Source: Rhodanobacteraceae bacterium (GTDB lineage Bacteria > Pseudomonadota > Gammaproteobacteria > Xanthomonadales > SZUA-5). From it: 64,000 bases of DNA. Numbering within the stretch: the stretch's first letter is position 1; the number at the start of each line of letters is the position of its first letter. The stretch covers positions 3,295 through 67,294 of the forward strand of contig JADKFD010000106.1 in NCBI GenBank assembly GCA_016717705.1. The letters run 5' to 3'. Made by a program: the position numbers and the translations under genes. This document shows, piece by piece, positions 19,064-28,451 of the stretch. The notes beneath the pieces are model-generated. The model saw only the letters and a program-made list of their open reading frames with translations, was not told where the DNA came from and did not search any database.

Positions 19064-22000
19064 CGCCAGCGCCGGGGCCGACACCATTGCCTTCAACATC
19101 CCCGGCGCCGGTCCGCACCGGATCAGCATCGCCAGCACGCTGCCGTCTGCCAGTGCGGTCGTGATCGACGGTTACTCCCAGCCGGGCGCGTCGGCCAATA
19201 GCGATCCGCTGGCCAGCAATGCCGTGCTCAAGATCATCGTCGACGCGCGCAATCTTCCCGCGGCAATATCGGTTGGCGGTCTCCGGCGGCAGTACGCTGC
19301 GCGGCGTGTCGGTGGTCGCCCCGCCGAACAATGTCGCGATCGATCTGGGCAGCGGAAACGTACGCGGCTGCTGGTTCAATGTCGAACCGGACGGCGTTAC
19401 CGTGGTCAGCAATGGGACGGCTGCCTGCTGACCGCGGGTCAGACCGCCAGCGTGGGCGGATCCCTGCCCGCCGATCGCAATGTATTCGCAGCAACCGGGG
19501 CGGCGGCCAGCGCCATCCTCGCCGGCGCTGGCGGAGCGCACACCGTGCAAGGCAATCTGATCGGCCTGCGTCCGGACGGGCAGACACCCGGCGCCGTGGG
19601 ACAGGCCGTCGTTTCCAGCGCCATCAGCGCCGGCCAGCTGCTGATCGACAACACCATTGCCTGCACCGTCAACGCGGTGGCCATGCAGAGCTACGGCGGC
19701 GTGATCCAGAACAATCGGCTGGGCACCACGGTCAGCGGAGGCGACCCGGGGTGCACTACCGGCCGCCTGTCGACTGGCAGCGGGCAACGCTACAGCGGCA
19801 ACACCTTCGGCTACTTCAACAGCACGCCAGTGAGCCTGGCCAGCAACCTGAGCGGCGTGGTCTTTCGCAACAACCGCATCATCGACGTCGACGCGGTGCC
19901 CTTCGACCTCAATGGCAACGGCTTCACGCCGAACGATGCGGACGACAGCGATACCGGTGCCAACGGATTGCAGAACTACGCGGTGGTCAGCGACGCGAGA
20001 ATCCTCGATGCGGACCATCTGCAGCTGTCGGGAACGCTGCGTTCCACCGCCAATACCAGCTTCGCGCTCGACTTCTACGCCAGCAGCGAGGTCAGCCGCG
20101 CCGCTTTCGGCTTCTTCGCATTGGCCAATGCTGAGCGGGTGTCGACCAGCGGCGTGACCGTCACCACCGATGCGTCGGGTCTGGCGAGCTTCGGTCCGGT
20201 CAGCGTGGCTTTCGATGGCAGCGGCGTCATGGGCGTGGTCAGCACGACCGCAACCCGGCTGGACAGCAATGGCAATGCGGTGGAAACCAGCGAATACGGC
20301 GAAGCGCGCGCGACCTACAGCGCCGGCAGCGGCGATTTCGTGGTTACCAACACCAATATCGGCGGTCCTGGATCGCTGCTGCGCGCGCTGCTGGAAGCCG
20401 AGGCGCGGCCCGACGGCGCTGGTCGCGACCGCATCACCTTCAACATCCCGGGTGGCGGGCCACATACGCTGTCGACCGGCGTGCTGACGACGATGCAGTT
20501 TGCCGGCAAGCTGGAACTCGATGGAATGACGCAACCGGGCTCGGTCGCCAACACCTCCAGCAGCGATATCAATGCGCAACTGAAGATCGACATCAACGGC
20601 AGCAAGCTCGATTTCAACCACGCCGATTCACTGGTACGCGGCGTGATCATGCGCGGCCCCAGCGCGCTGCTGTCCCTCATCGGCGGCGGCAGTGTCGAGG
20701 GCAGCTTCATCGGCGTCAGTGCGGACGGTCTCAGCCTGGCCACCACGCCCGGCAACACGACGCAGATCAACTGCCTCGCCGGCTGTCGCATCGGCGGGCC
20801 GGCGCCAGCGCAGCGCAACTTGATCGGCTGCCCACAGCAGAACGCGATGAGTTGCATCAACGTCGGCGCCGCCAACGCGCGCGTGGAGGGCAATCTGATC
20901 GGGGTGGCGCGCGATGGTCTGACCCGGCTGGTGACGCCGACTGACCCCGGCGCGAGCCAGGTATTCACTGCGATCGAACTGCAGGCGGGCAACGCTCAGA
21001 TCGTCGGCAACACCATCGGCGGCTTCACCAAGGGCATCCGCCTGCTGTTCAACAATCACCTGATCCAGAACAACCGCATCGGCGTCGGCGTCGACGGCCT
21101 CAGCAGCATCGCCAATGCACGCAACGGCATCGAAATCAGCGGCTCTGGCGTGCGCGTGCTCGGCAACCACTTCGCCAACAACGTTCGCGATGGCGTGCTG
21201 GTGCGCAATGGCAGCACCCTGGTCACCATGGTCGAGAACACCTTCAGCGCCAACGGCGAGCAGGCCATTGATCTTGACGTCTCCAACACCACCAATGGCG
21301 ACGGCGTCAGCGCCAATGACCCGCTGGATGCCGACGCCGGCCCGAACACCGGGCAGAACTTCCCGGTACTCTCGCAAGTACGCCGCGATGCCAACGGCGT
21401 AACCGCCAGCGTCAGCCTGAACTCCACGCCCAGCCAGAGCTTCCGTCTGCGCTACTGCTATGTGGCCACGCCCGACCAGAGCGGCAACGGCGAGTGCGAC
21501 CAGCCGATCGTCGGCGTACTGCAAACCGTCAGCACCGACGCCAACGGCAATTTCAGCGGCACCACGCCGGTATTGCCGGCGACTACGCTGACTCACCTCA
21601 CCGCGACCGCCGCCTTGGTCGCCGGCATCTTCGAGGGCACCAGCGAGTTCGCGCAGAGTGCGCGAATTGCCGATGTGACCACCACCACCATCACCGCGGA
21701 CACCCCGGACCCGTCTACCTTCGGCCAGGCCATCAACGTCGCCGTCACCGTTGCCGGGCTTTCGACCACGCCCACCGGGACGGTCAACGTCGCCAGCTCC
21801 AATGGTGGCAGTTGCACGATCAATCTGAGCGCGGGCAGCGGCAACTGTGCGCTGACACCCTCGGGCGCCGGTGCGATCACGTTGACCGCCGACTACGTGG
21901 GCAATGCCGAATTTGCCGCAAGCAGCGACGGCGAAATGCATACCGTCTCGCCGGCATCCACCACCACGACGATCCTGAGCGACACCCCCGACCCATCCAC

Positions 22001-22844
22001 CTTCGGCGATGCCATCACCGTCAGCTATCGCGTCCAGAGCACACCTGCGGCCAGTGGCACGGTGACGGTCAGCGATGGCGTCGCGCAGTGCCAGGGGTCG
22101 GTCGGCGCCGGCGGCAACGGCTCGTGCGTATTGACACCCGCTGCCGGCGGCGGCCTCACGCTGACCGCCAGCTATGCCGGCAGCAGCAACTTCGGTGCCT
22201 CCAACGACACCGAGGCACACACGGTCAATGCCGTGGCCAGCACCCTGGCCATCCTCAGCGACACACCCGACCCCAGCGTTGCCGGACAGCCAGTCAACGT
22301 CGCCGCGCAATTGACCAGCGGCGTCGGCGCTCCGGCAGGCCCGATCGTCATCAGCGACGGCGCCGGCGCCGCGTGCCAGATCAGCGGCGCAAACGGCAAC
22401 TGCAACCTGATTCCGATCAACGCCGGCGCGATCACCTTGCGCGCCGATTTCGCCGGCAGCGGAACACATCTGCCCAGCACCGCAGCAAGTCCGCACAGCG
22501 TCGACCGCGCGGCAACCACGCTTTCGCCTGCGACGCCAGTCGGCGCCGACGGCGGCGCAGCGCGACAGTTCGCGCCGATGCGCTTTGCCGTGAGCGTCAG
22601 CGTCAGCGCGCCGGGCGCTGGCGTGCCCACCGGCAGCATCACCGTCACCGGCACCCCCGGCGTCGAGGTGTGCGTCATCACCCTGCCCGCCGCCAGTTGT
22701 GATCTGATCGTGCAGACCCCCGGCACGCGCACCTTCGACGTCGCCTATGCCGGCGACAGCCGCTTCCTGGCGAGCACCACGCAGGTCAGCGCACAGGTCC
22801 TGCCCGATGCGCTGTTCGGCAGCCGCTTCGAAGAGGATGAGTAG
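18927..22844 (+). CDS. Very large secreted beta-helix protein with CSLREA-type start and four Ig-like repeats
   Basis: 1305 residues: signal peptide (about 1-16), then the CTLRQALSAANA motif at about residue 36, typical of CSLREA/beta-helix proteins. A second similar unit begins at FVVTNTNIGGPGSLLRALLE. Beta-helix rungs follow (ARVEGNLIGVARDG, IQNNRIGVGVDGLS, VLGNHFANNVRDG). From about residue 917 come four Ig-like repeats, each opening like DTPDPSTFG and ending near LTADYVGN or LTASYAGSS. The end is LFGSRFEEDE, a variant of the F-x-x-G-F-E tail. Between about 19265 and 19430 the frame is wrong: the adjacent frame reads VSGGSTLRGVSVVAPPNN and then returns, so there are two compensating indels and about 55 scrambled residues. 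Probably an extracellular or surface protein; no enzyme motif seen. Confidence 0.85.
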   Translation: MRALLVLALLAAEGHAATFTVTSAADTSGATCGATCTLRQALSAANASAGADTIAFNIPGAGPHRISIASTLPSASAVVIDGYSQPGASANSDPLASNAVLKIIVDARNLPAAISVGGLRRQYAARRVGGRPAEQCRDRSGQRKRTRLLVQCRTGRRYRGQQWDGCLLTAGQTASVGGSLPADRNVFAATGAAASAILAGAGGAHTVQGNLIGLRPDGQTPGAVGQAVVSSAISAGQLLIDNTIACTVNAVAMQSYGGVIQNNRLGTTVSGGDPGCTTGRLSTGSGQRYSGNTFGYFNSTPVSLASNLSGVVFRNNRIIDVDAVPFDLNGNGFTPNDADDSDTGANGLQNYAVVSDARILDADHLQLSGTLRSTANTSFALDFYASSEVSRAAFGFFALANAERVSTSGVTVTTDASGLASFGPVSVAFDGSGVMGVVSTTATRLDSNGNAVETSEYGEARATYSAGSGDFVVTNTNIGGPGSLLRALLEAEARPDGAGRDRITFNIPGGGPHTLSTGVLTTMQFAGKLELDGMTQPGSVANTSSSDINAQLKIDINGSKLDFNHADSLVRGVIMRGPSALLSLIGGGSVEGSFIGVSADGLSLATTPGNTTQINCLAGCRIGGPAPAQRNLIGCPQQNAMSCINVGAANARVEGNLIGVARDGLTRLVTPTDPGASQVFTAIELQAGNAQIVGNTIGGFTKGIRLLFNNHLIQNNRIGVGVDGLSSIANARNGIEISGSGVRVLGNHFANNVRDGVLVRNGSTLVTMVENTFSANGEQAIDLDVSNTTNGDGVSANDPLDADAGPNTGQNFPVLSQVRRDANGVTASVSLNSTPSQSFRLRYCYVATPDQSGNGECDQPIVGVLQTVSTDANGNFSGTTPVLPATTLTHLTATAALVAGIFEGTSEFAQSARIADVTTTTITADTPDPSTFGQAINVAVTVAGLSTTPTGTVNVASSNGGSCTINLSAGSGNCALTPSGAGAITLTADYVGNAEFAASSDGEMHTVSPASTTTTILSDTPDPSTFGDAITVSYRVQSTPAASGTVTVSDGVAQCQGSVGAGGNGSCVLTPAAGGGLTLTASYAGSSNFGASNDTEAHTVNAVASTLAILSDTPDPSVAGQPVNVAAQLTSGVGAPAGPIVISDGAGAACQISGANGNCNLIPINAGAITLRADFAGSGTHLPSTAASPHSVDRAATTLSPATPVGADGGAARQFAPMRFAVSVSVSAPGAGVPTGSITVTGTPGVEVCVITLPAASCDLIVQTPGTRTFDVAYAGDSRFLASTTQVSAQVLPDALFGSRFEEDE

Positions 22845-22849
22845 GCGCG

Positions 22850-22882
22850 GTCGACGACTTCCTCAGAACCGGCTTCGAATAG
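22850..22882 (+). pseudogene. Relic F-x-x-G-F-E C-terminal tail
   Basis: Six bases after the stop of the 1305-residue gene, in another frame, the DNA reads VDDFLRTGFE then TAG. This matches the C-terminal tails NVFQNGFE, IIFANGFE and LFRDGFEG of other secreted proteins here. No open frame leads into it (a TGA lies four codons upstream), so it is best read as the leftover 3' end of a deleted or duplicated gene. Confidence 0.45.
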
Positions 22883-22937
22883 CGTGGACCGCGAGCGCGG
22901 CGAACACCAACGCCGCTGAACGCCGCTGAGTCCGATC

Positions 22938-22992
22938 GGCCACAACGGCCTACGACCGCGCCAGAGCCAAACCGCCGTAGGCCGGTGTGGCC
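22938..22992. repeat. GTAGGCC palindromic element (hairpin)
   Basis: GGCCACAACGGCCTAC (22938-22953) and GTAGGCCGGTGTGGCC (22977-22992) are inverted repeats with one mismatch and a 23-base loop. It lies in the 324-base stretch between the large beta-helix gene and the next operon, and may also act as a terminator. It is a third GTAG-starting palindrome type in this window. Confidence 0.65.
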
Positions 22993-23168
22993 CGCGCCAA
23001 CGGGTCCGACACTCGCCCTATGCCCCGCACGGGGCTCACCGGCGCTTTGCGGCGTGGCAGTAATGACCGCCCGATTGCGTATAGCCACTCAACCACGGTT
23101 GTCGCGCTGGACTTTCCAGCGCGCAGCCGCTCATCGCCGTCGCCGTCAGCAAGCCAGGGAGATACCCA

Positions 23169-23540
23169 GTGGCCAATATCAGCAGCGTCCTCGACACCAT
23201 CGAGCTACGCGACCTCGAAGACAATTCCAAGCTCAGTGTCATCGTCCAATCCTGCACCGAGCTCGGCAACAGCGCCGCGCCCGGCCTGCAGGTCGGCTAT
23301 CTCGGCTACATCCTCAATCTGGAACCGCTGGGCGTCGAGCGCTGGGCCTATCAGGCGCGCAAGGCGGGCCAGGACGTCTTCCTGCTCGAAGATCACTCGT
23401 GGAACGTGCACGCGGACCAGTACATCCGCAATTTCCTGGTGCTCGGCGATCCCCTCAAGCTGCGGGTGGAGGTCAAGACGCGCAGCCGGGCCACGCCGGT
23501 CACCCGGGAATACGCACTGCCGTTCAAGGTCGAGGAGTGA
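23169..23540 (+). CDS. Hypothetical protein, first gene of an unknown two-gene unit
   Basis: 123 residues from a GTG at 23169, chosen because AGGGAG lies 7-12 bases upstream. It has no signal peptide or membrane helix. The composition and spacing suggest a beta-rich soluble protein (SKLSVIVQSCTELGN, YLGYILNLEPLGVERWAY, DPLKLRVEVKTRSR). I recognise no family. The next gene starts 4 bases after its stop, so they are almost certainly co-expressed. Confidence 0.75.
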   Translation: MANISSVLDTIELRDLEDNSKLSVIVQSCTELGNSAAPGLQVGYLGYILNLEPLGVERWAYQARKAGQDVFLLEDHSWNVHADQYIRNFLVLGDPLKLRVEVKTRSRATPVTREYALPFKVEE

Positions 23541-23544
23541 GCCG

Positions 23545-24549
23545 ATGGCAGCAGACCTCATGGCAGCCTGGTACATCAAGACCCGCGCCGAGTTTTTCGC
23601 CGTGCTCGCGCGGACCCTGGAGTCTGCCAGGCGGCGCAGCGCGGGCAGTCCGTTCTGGGCCCATGCATCCGTCACGGCGCAGTTGCAGGCGATGACGGAC
23701 TGGACGGCCGCAGGGCGGACTCCGACGGCCGAGGAACAGGACCGCATCACGATCGGCCATATCGCGGTCCGTGAGTTCGACTCGGAACCCGAGGGCGAGG
23801 AAGCCGAGTTCATTGAATGTCTGGTCCAGCTTGCCGGCTACTTCGAGGAATGGCCCGACGATCCCCACGCAGCGCCAGAGAACGCGCCGTCCCTGTCGCC
23901 GGGACTGACGCTGCTGCTGCAGCGCCGGATCGGCCTGATGTCCTCCGCCATGCATCTGCCGGCAGGAGCCGCCACTCAGTCATCCCTGCGCGCCGCCCTC
24001 GGCGCCAACGCCGATCACGTCCGCCTGCCCGGATTGCCGGACGAGTTGAACCCCCTGGTACTCGATCACGCGCGCGTCGAGGCTTTCGTCGAAGGACTGG
24101 TGCGCCAGCCGGACAAGGTGCTCAAGCAACTCGAGAGTCGTTGGCTGGCGCTCGGCGTGGAAGGACTGTACCTGTCTGCGGCGAGCCCGGTCGAGGCCGA
24201 CGCGATTGCGGGCGGCTACGAACTGCTGGTCCCTGACGAGGAAGGCAGCGTGGTCCAGGCAAGCATGCGCGTGCCGCTGCGGCGAGCCTACGCGCAAAGC
24301 GTGGTGGCGCGCGCAAAGGCCGCGCTCGCCGAATTCGAGGCCGAGGTAAGGACGCTGGAAGCAAGCGGCGCGATCCCATCGGCGCTGATGCTGGCCAAGT
24401 GGCGCCGATTCGCCGCCGCGTCGGTCTGGCGCAGCACCGCCAGATCCCTGGCCGAGCAGAGCGCGAAATTCAAGGGCGATTTCAAGAACGCAGCGGACAC
24501 CGTCCGACGCTACGTGATGCCGCCCTGGGCGAGTTTGCCCCCGCGGTGA
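23545..24549 (+). CDS. Hypothetical cytosolic protein, second gene of an unknown two-gene unit
   Basis: 334 residues from the ATG at 23545, 4 bases after the preceding gene. It is soluble, mainly helical and acidic in the first half (SEPEGEEAEFIECLVQLAGY). A long helix near the C-terminus reads VVARAKAALAEFEAEVRTLE, and the end is basic (SAKFKGDFKNAADTVRRYV). No recognised domain or catalytic motif. The frame is intact and the codon use resembles the neighbours. Another in-frame start near 22987 is unlikely because it would overlap the preceding gene entirely. Confidence 0.75.
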   Translation: MAADLMAAWYIKTRAEFFAVLARTLESARRRSAGSPFWAHASVTAQLQAMTDWTAAGRTPTAEEQDRITIGHIAVREFDSEPEGEEAEFIECLVQLAGYFEEWPDDPHAAPENAPSLSPGLTLLLQRRIGLMSSAMHLPAGAATQSSLRAALGANADHVRLPGLPDELNPLVLDHARVEAFVEGLVRQPDKVLKQLESRWLALGVEGLYLSAASPVEADAIAGGYELLVPDEEGSVVQASMRVPLRRAYAQSVVARAKAALAEFEAEVRTLEASGAIPSALMLAKWRRFAAASVWRSTARSLAEQSAKFKGDFKNAADTVRRYVMPPWASLPPR

Positions 24550-24875
24550 TTTCGCCTGAGCTCGTCGCGCGGGCATTCGGACCAGGGCGACCACGGATAT
24601 GCAGCATGGGTTCTCGATCGCTCGCATCGTCGTCGCACGCGAGCCATGCCGCGGCGCTCTTGCACTGAGCCACAGCCGGATACCGCTGTCCGGGGGATGG
24701 CACGGTTCGGGTGCAGCTTGAAGAGGACAGCGCGTTCGCTTCCGGCACTGGAGCGTCCGCTTTCGCGCGTCACCCGCGCGCCTGACCCCGATACATCGCG
24801 CTGTAACAAGTTGGCATGGATGGTGCAGTCCCGCTTCCGAAGGTCCGACCGGACCCCAGTACTCGGGAGCTCGAC
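24550..24875. other. Intergenic region, nothing recognised
   Basis: 326 bases between the unknown two-gene unit and the permease gene. No supported frame, hairpin or repeat was found. GGGAGC just before 24876 is a plausible ribosome-binding site for the permease. Confidence 0.4.
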
Positions 24876-27314
24876 ATGCTGTCTGATCTGCGCCTGGCCG
24901 CACTGCGCCTCGCCGCCGCACCGATTTCGACGCTGGTGGCGATCGGCTGCCTGGCCCTCGGACTGGCCGCCGCGATCATGGTCTACAGCGTGGTCGACCA
25001 GGTGGTGCTGCGGCCGAGCTCGATTGCCCGCGGCCAGGATGTGCGCCTGCTCGAACTCGAACTGCGTGCCGGTGGTCAGCAGCAAAGTCTGAGCAACTGG
25101 TCGTACCCGGCCTTCGAGGCACTGCGCGACACACTGGCGCCGGACTTTACGGCGATCGCGGTGACCAGAACTCCGCTGTGGCTGACCCTGGCGACCGCCG
25201 GCGGCGCCGAGCGCATCCGTACCGAGATCGTTTCTCCGGGTTACTTCCAGGCGCTCGGGGTGACCCCGACGCTGGGAGGTGAGCCCGGCGCGCAGGCGTC
25301 GACAGCGGTCGATGCACGCATCTGGTTGAGCCACAGCTTGTGGCGCGATAGCTACGCCGCCGATCCGGCCGTGCTCGGGCGCCAGGTGTCGCTGCAGGGC
25401 ATGCCCTTCGTGGTCGCCGGTGTGCTGCCGGCTGGTTTCCAGGGCATCTCGGAGCAGTCGGCGGCGTTCATACCGATGAGCGCGGCGCCGAGCGTCACCT
25501 TTGCCAATCGACTGAAAGGCGCCACCAGCTTCTGGCATGCGGTGATGGTCGTGCCCGCTGCGGCTCAGGCCGCAGCCCTCGACGCGCGACTCGCGGTCGC
25601 CGGCGAGCGCGTGCGCGATGCCATCGACATGCGCGTCGGCGGCGAGCGCGCCGAGGTTTCCGTGCATGCGCAGTTGTGGACGGCTACGCGCGTCGATCCG
25701 GTGCTGCGCCAGACGGTCGGCGCGGTGGGCTGGGGCATCGCACTGCTGCTGGCGATCGTGGCGGTCAATCTGATCCTGCTCGCGCTGGCGCGTCAGGATC
25801 AGCGTCGCCGCGAATTTGGTGTGCGCATCAGCCTGGGCGCCGGACGCGTATCGCTGCTGCGCCTGCTGGCGGCCGAGATGCTGCTGGTGTTCGCCGCTGG
25901 CCTGCTGCTGGCATGGCTGCTGGGCAGCGCCGGCCTGGCCCTGCTCGCGCGCTTCGGTGATCTGGTGCGGGTGGGTGGCGTCGGGCTGGCCGAGGTGCAA
26001 CTGGGCGCGGCGAGCCTGGGCTTCGGCTGCGCACTGGCCGCGCTGGTGTTGCTCTGCGTGCTCGCCGGCCCGGCGCGCGCAGCGCTGCGCCTGAGCGCGG
26101 TCAGCGCGCTGCGTCCAAGTCCACCGGCGCGCGGTCTGGGCAATCGCCGCTGGCTGGCGGGCACCCAGTTTGCGCTGGCGACCATGTTGCTGATCGGTGC
26201 CGGTTACGCCGCGAACGCAGCCTGGCGCGCGCTGCAGGCACCGCTGGGTTTCAACCCGGATGAGCTGCTGTCGTCACAGATCGCCATGCCCGACGCCTTG
26301 CAACCGGCCGACGGCGTCGGCGGCTTCCTGACCCGATTGACCACTGCGCTGGAAGGCGCGCCGGGCGTCGAACGCGTGGCGAGCGCAGCCTGCCTGCCGC
26401 TCAGCGGCGGCTGCGACAGCGTCAATCTGGAAGCGGTTCCGCGCAGCGATGACGCCGAGTGGTCGGTGGAGCTGAACATGGTCTCCGGCGACTACTTCGG
26501 CGCGCTTGGCGTGCCGCTGCGCGAAGGCCGCTATCTCGACGCCCGCGATCGCAGCGAAGCGCCGGCGGTGGCTGTGCTGAGTGCCAGCGCCGCCAGTCGC
26601 TACTTCCCGGGCGGTTCCACGCTGGGTCGCAAGGTCAAGGTCAGCATCGGCTTTCCCGAGGATCCGGCTGGCGCCACCGTGGTCGGCGTGGTGGGCGATG
26701 TCGCCGGTACGGATCTGGATGCCGACGCCGCGCCGATGGTCTATCTGTCCGCGCTGCAGACCGCCTACAACGACAACATGGTCATCGTGCAGGCGCGCCC
26801 GGGAATCGACGCACAGAGTCTTGCGCCGACCGTAGCCGCGACGCTGCGCCAGGTCCAGCCTGAACTCGCCTTGTGGGACACCGCCACCATGGAGCAGCGC
26901 CTGGCCGGACTGACCGCCCAGCGCAGACTGGTCGCCGCATTGACGGCGGCACTCGCCGGGCTGTCGCTGTTGCTGGCGGGCACCGGTATCTATGCGGTGT
27001 TCGATCTCTTGGTGCGTCGGCGCCAGCGTGAGTTTGGCGTACGCCTGGCGCTCGGCGCTTCGCGCGCCACGCTGCGGCACACGGTGCTGACCGATGCCCT
27101 CATCACCGCCGGCATCGCCACCGCGGCCGGACTGGCACTGGGTCTGATCGCGATGGCCGTGCTCGCCAGCCGCCTGCCCGGCACCGAGGGCACCTCGCAG
27201 CCGGTGCTGGCGTTGGTGATCGCGCTGATGGCAGCCACCGCGCTGTTGGCCAGCTGGTGGCCGGCACATCGGGCCGCACAAGCCGATCCGATGAACGCGC
27301 TGCGTCACGAATGA
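24876..27314 (+). CDS. FtsX/MacB-type ABC transporter permease, duplicated orphan type
   Basis: 812 residues with the double layout of these permeases: an N-terminal helix (VAIGCLALGLAAAIMVYSVV), a periplasmic MacB core domain (VSPGYFQALGVTPTLGGEPG), three FtsX helices (RRREFGVRISLGAGRVSLLR), then a second helix, a second core (VSGDYFGALGVPLREGRYLD) and the last three helices (RQREFGVRLALGASRATLRH). The twin REFGVR-SLGA motifs show internal duplication. Family knowledge: such proteins work with an ATPase to move lipids, lipoproteins or peptides, or to drive periplasmic events. No ATPase or membrane-fusion gene is adjacent, so the partner is elsewhere or absent. Confidence 0.88.
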   Translation: MLSDLRLAALRLAAAPISTLVAIGCLALGLAAAIMVYSVVDQVVLRPSSIARGQDVRLLELELRAGGQQQSLSNWSYPAFEALRDTLAPDFTAIAVTRTPLWLTLATAGGAERIRTEIVSPGYFQALGVTPTLGGEPGAQASTAVDARIWLSHSLWRDSYAADPAVLGRQVSLQGMPFVVAGVLPAGFQGISEQSAAFIPMSAAPSVTFANRLKGATSFWHAVMVVPAAAQAAALDARLAVAGERVRDAIDMRVGGERAEVSVHAQLWTATRVDPVLRQTVGAVGWGIALLLAIVAVNLILLALARQDQRRREFGVRISLGAGRVSLLRLLAAEMLLVFAAGLLLAWLLGSAGLALLARFGDLVRVGGVGLAEVQLGAASLGFGCALAALVLLCVLAGPARAALRLSAVSALRPSPPARGLGNRRWLAGTQFALATMLLIGAGYAANAAWRALQAPLGFNPDELLSSQIAMPDALQPADGVGGFLTRLTTALEGAPGVERVASAACLPLSGGCDSVNLEAVPRSDDAEWSVELNMVSGDYFGALGVPLREGRYLDARDRSEAPAVAVLSASAASRYFPGGSTLGRKVKVSIGFPEDPAGATVVGVVGDVAGTDLDADAAPMVYLSALQTAYNDNMVIVQARPGIDAQSLAPTVAATLRQVQPELALWDTATMEQRLAGLTAQRRLVAALTAALAGLSLLLAGTGIYAVFDLLVRRRQREFGVRLALGASRATLRHTVLTDALITAGIATAAGLALGLIAMAVLASRLPGTEGTSQPVLALVIALMAATALLASWWPAHRAAQADPMNALRHE

Positions 27315-27331
27315 TGGCGCGATATCCGGAT

Positions 27332-27350
27332 CGCCGAGTTGCACTCGGCG
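27332..27350. terminator. Hairpin between convergent genes
   Basis: A perfect 8-bp stem (CGCCGAGT / ACTCGGCG) with a 3-base loop lies 18 bases after the permease stop and 43 bases from the end of the convergent gene. It is well placed as a bidirectional terminator, although no T-run follows. Confidence 0.45.
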
Positions 27351-27392
27351 CTCTGGTTCAGCCGCGGGAAGCTCCGGACTGCACAACCCGCC

Positions 27393-28025
27393 TCAGCGCC
27401 ACTGGCTGCGGATACGCTGATGCGCGACCGACACCAGCATCCAGTCTTCGATCGAATTCGCCGCGGAATCGCTGCCGGTGTTCTGCAGCCACTGGCGTTC
27501 GAGGCGCACCGAGTAGCCCTCGGGCGTGACCTGCACCGCCAGCGCCTGACGCCCATCCGGGTCCTTGATCGGCGCCACCCGTTCGACGGAGTGCAGCAGC
27601 TTGGCTTCGGACAGATCGAGCAGGGCCAGGCTGAGCGTGTCCCAGCCGGGTCGGTTGTCGACCGAGAGCCACAGCAGCAGTTTCGCGCTGGTGCCCTTGT
27701 AGACCTGATCGCGACTGGCAAACGCGCCGATCCCGCTGCACAACGAGGCCTCATTGGAGACCACCGGACGTGCGCGATAGGTGCCAGGCGACAACGGCAG
27801 CAGCACCTTGCGCCCGTCGGCGAGCGCCAGCGTGACCGTCATGTCGGCGTTGTCGACATCCTGGCTGGGGGAATCGAAGATCAACTGGAAGGCTTGACCG
27901 TCGGCCTGACATTCGGCCACCCAGTGGACTGGATCACGCGGCTCGCCCGCAACGCACAGCGAGCTCAGTAGTATCAGCACGCTGCCGCTCGCCCACCGAA
28001 GATGGCGACAGCGCTCATCGCGCAT
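27393..28025 (-). CDS. Small secreted protein of unknown function
   Basis: 210 residues; the ATG at 28023-28025 gives a signal peptide (GSVLILLSSLCVAGEP). The mature part looks beta-rich (DMTVTLALADGRKVLLPL, SAKLLLWLSVDNRPGWDTL). Two cysteines (AECQAD and LCSGIG) could form a disulfide. I recognise no family. The gene is intact and convergent with the permease. Confidence 0.75.
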   Translation of the reverse strand: MRDERCRHLRWASGSVLILLSSLCVAGEPRDPVHWVAECQADGQAFQLIFDSPSQDVDNADMTVTLALADGRKVLLPLSPGTYRARPVVSNEASLCSGIGAFASRDQVYKGTSAKLLLWLSVDNRPGWDTLSLALLDLSEAKLLHSVERVAPIKDPDGRQALAVQVTPEGYSVRLERQWLQNTGSDSAANSIEDWMLVSVAHQRIRSQWR

Positions 28026-28108
28026 CCGACTGCAGCCGGATGACGCCGGACTCCACCAGCCCGAACTGCGCGACTGCCCTGCTGCCAGTTGCTCGTCAAC
28101 CACCCGAT

Positions 28109-28387
28109 TCACCCCTTGCGATACATGACATCGGTGCGCAGCACGTACTTCACGCCGTCGGTCACGAGTTCGCCTTCGTGCGTGCGATCGTGCATGAACA
28201 CCAGCGCCGTACCGGTTTCCGGGGCAATGGCGGCTTCTTCGTATCCACGCGCTTCGCTGGCCTCGATGTGCGCGGCGCACTCACTGGCGGTCAGGAAATT
28301 GCGGATCAGGAAGACGTCGGAGCGCGCGCCGATGTCGAGCCGGGTCGGTGCGGGCGGTGGGTTCGAATGGGCAGAATCTCGGTCCAT
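28109..28387 (-). CDS. Internally deleted 2OG-Fe(II) oxygenase (prolyl-4-hydroxylase-like) remnant
   Basis: 92 residues. The N-terminal part (DVFLIRNFLTASECAAHIE, ARGYEEAAI) matches the start, and ETGTALVFMHDRTHEGELV with YVLRTDVMYRKG matches the end, of this oxygenase family. Members are normally about 200 residues; here the middle, including the HxD iron ligands and core strands, is missing without a frame break. Only the distal His (THEG) and the Lys/Arg region remain. It cannot be a working oxygenase as written. The joint lies at about residues 47-49. It could be a real in-frame deletion or an assembly gap. Confidence 0.6.
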   Translation of the reverse strand: MDRDSAHSNPPPAPTRLDIGARSDVFLIRNFLTASECAAHIEASEARGYEEAAIAPETGTALVFMHDRTHEGELVTDGVKYVLRTDVMYRKG

Positions 28388-28451
28388 GCTGCAGATCACG
28401 GCGTTTGCTGCCCAGCGGGGCCGGTCGGTGCGGCGTGGACAGGCCCATCGG

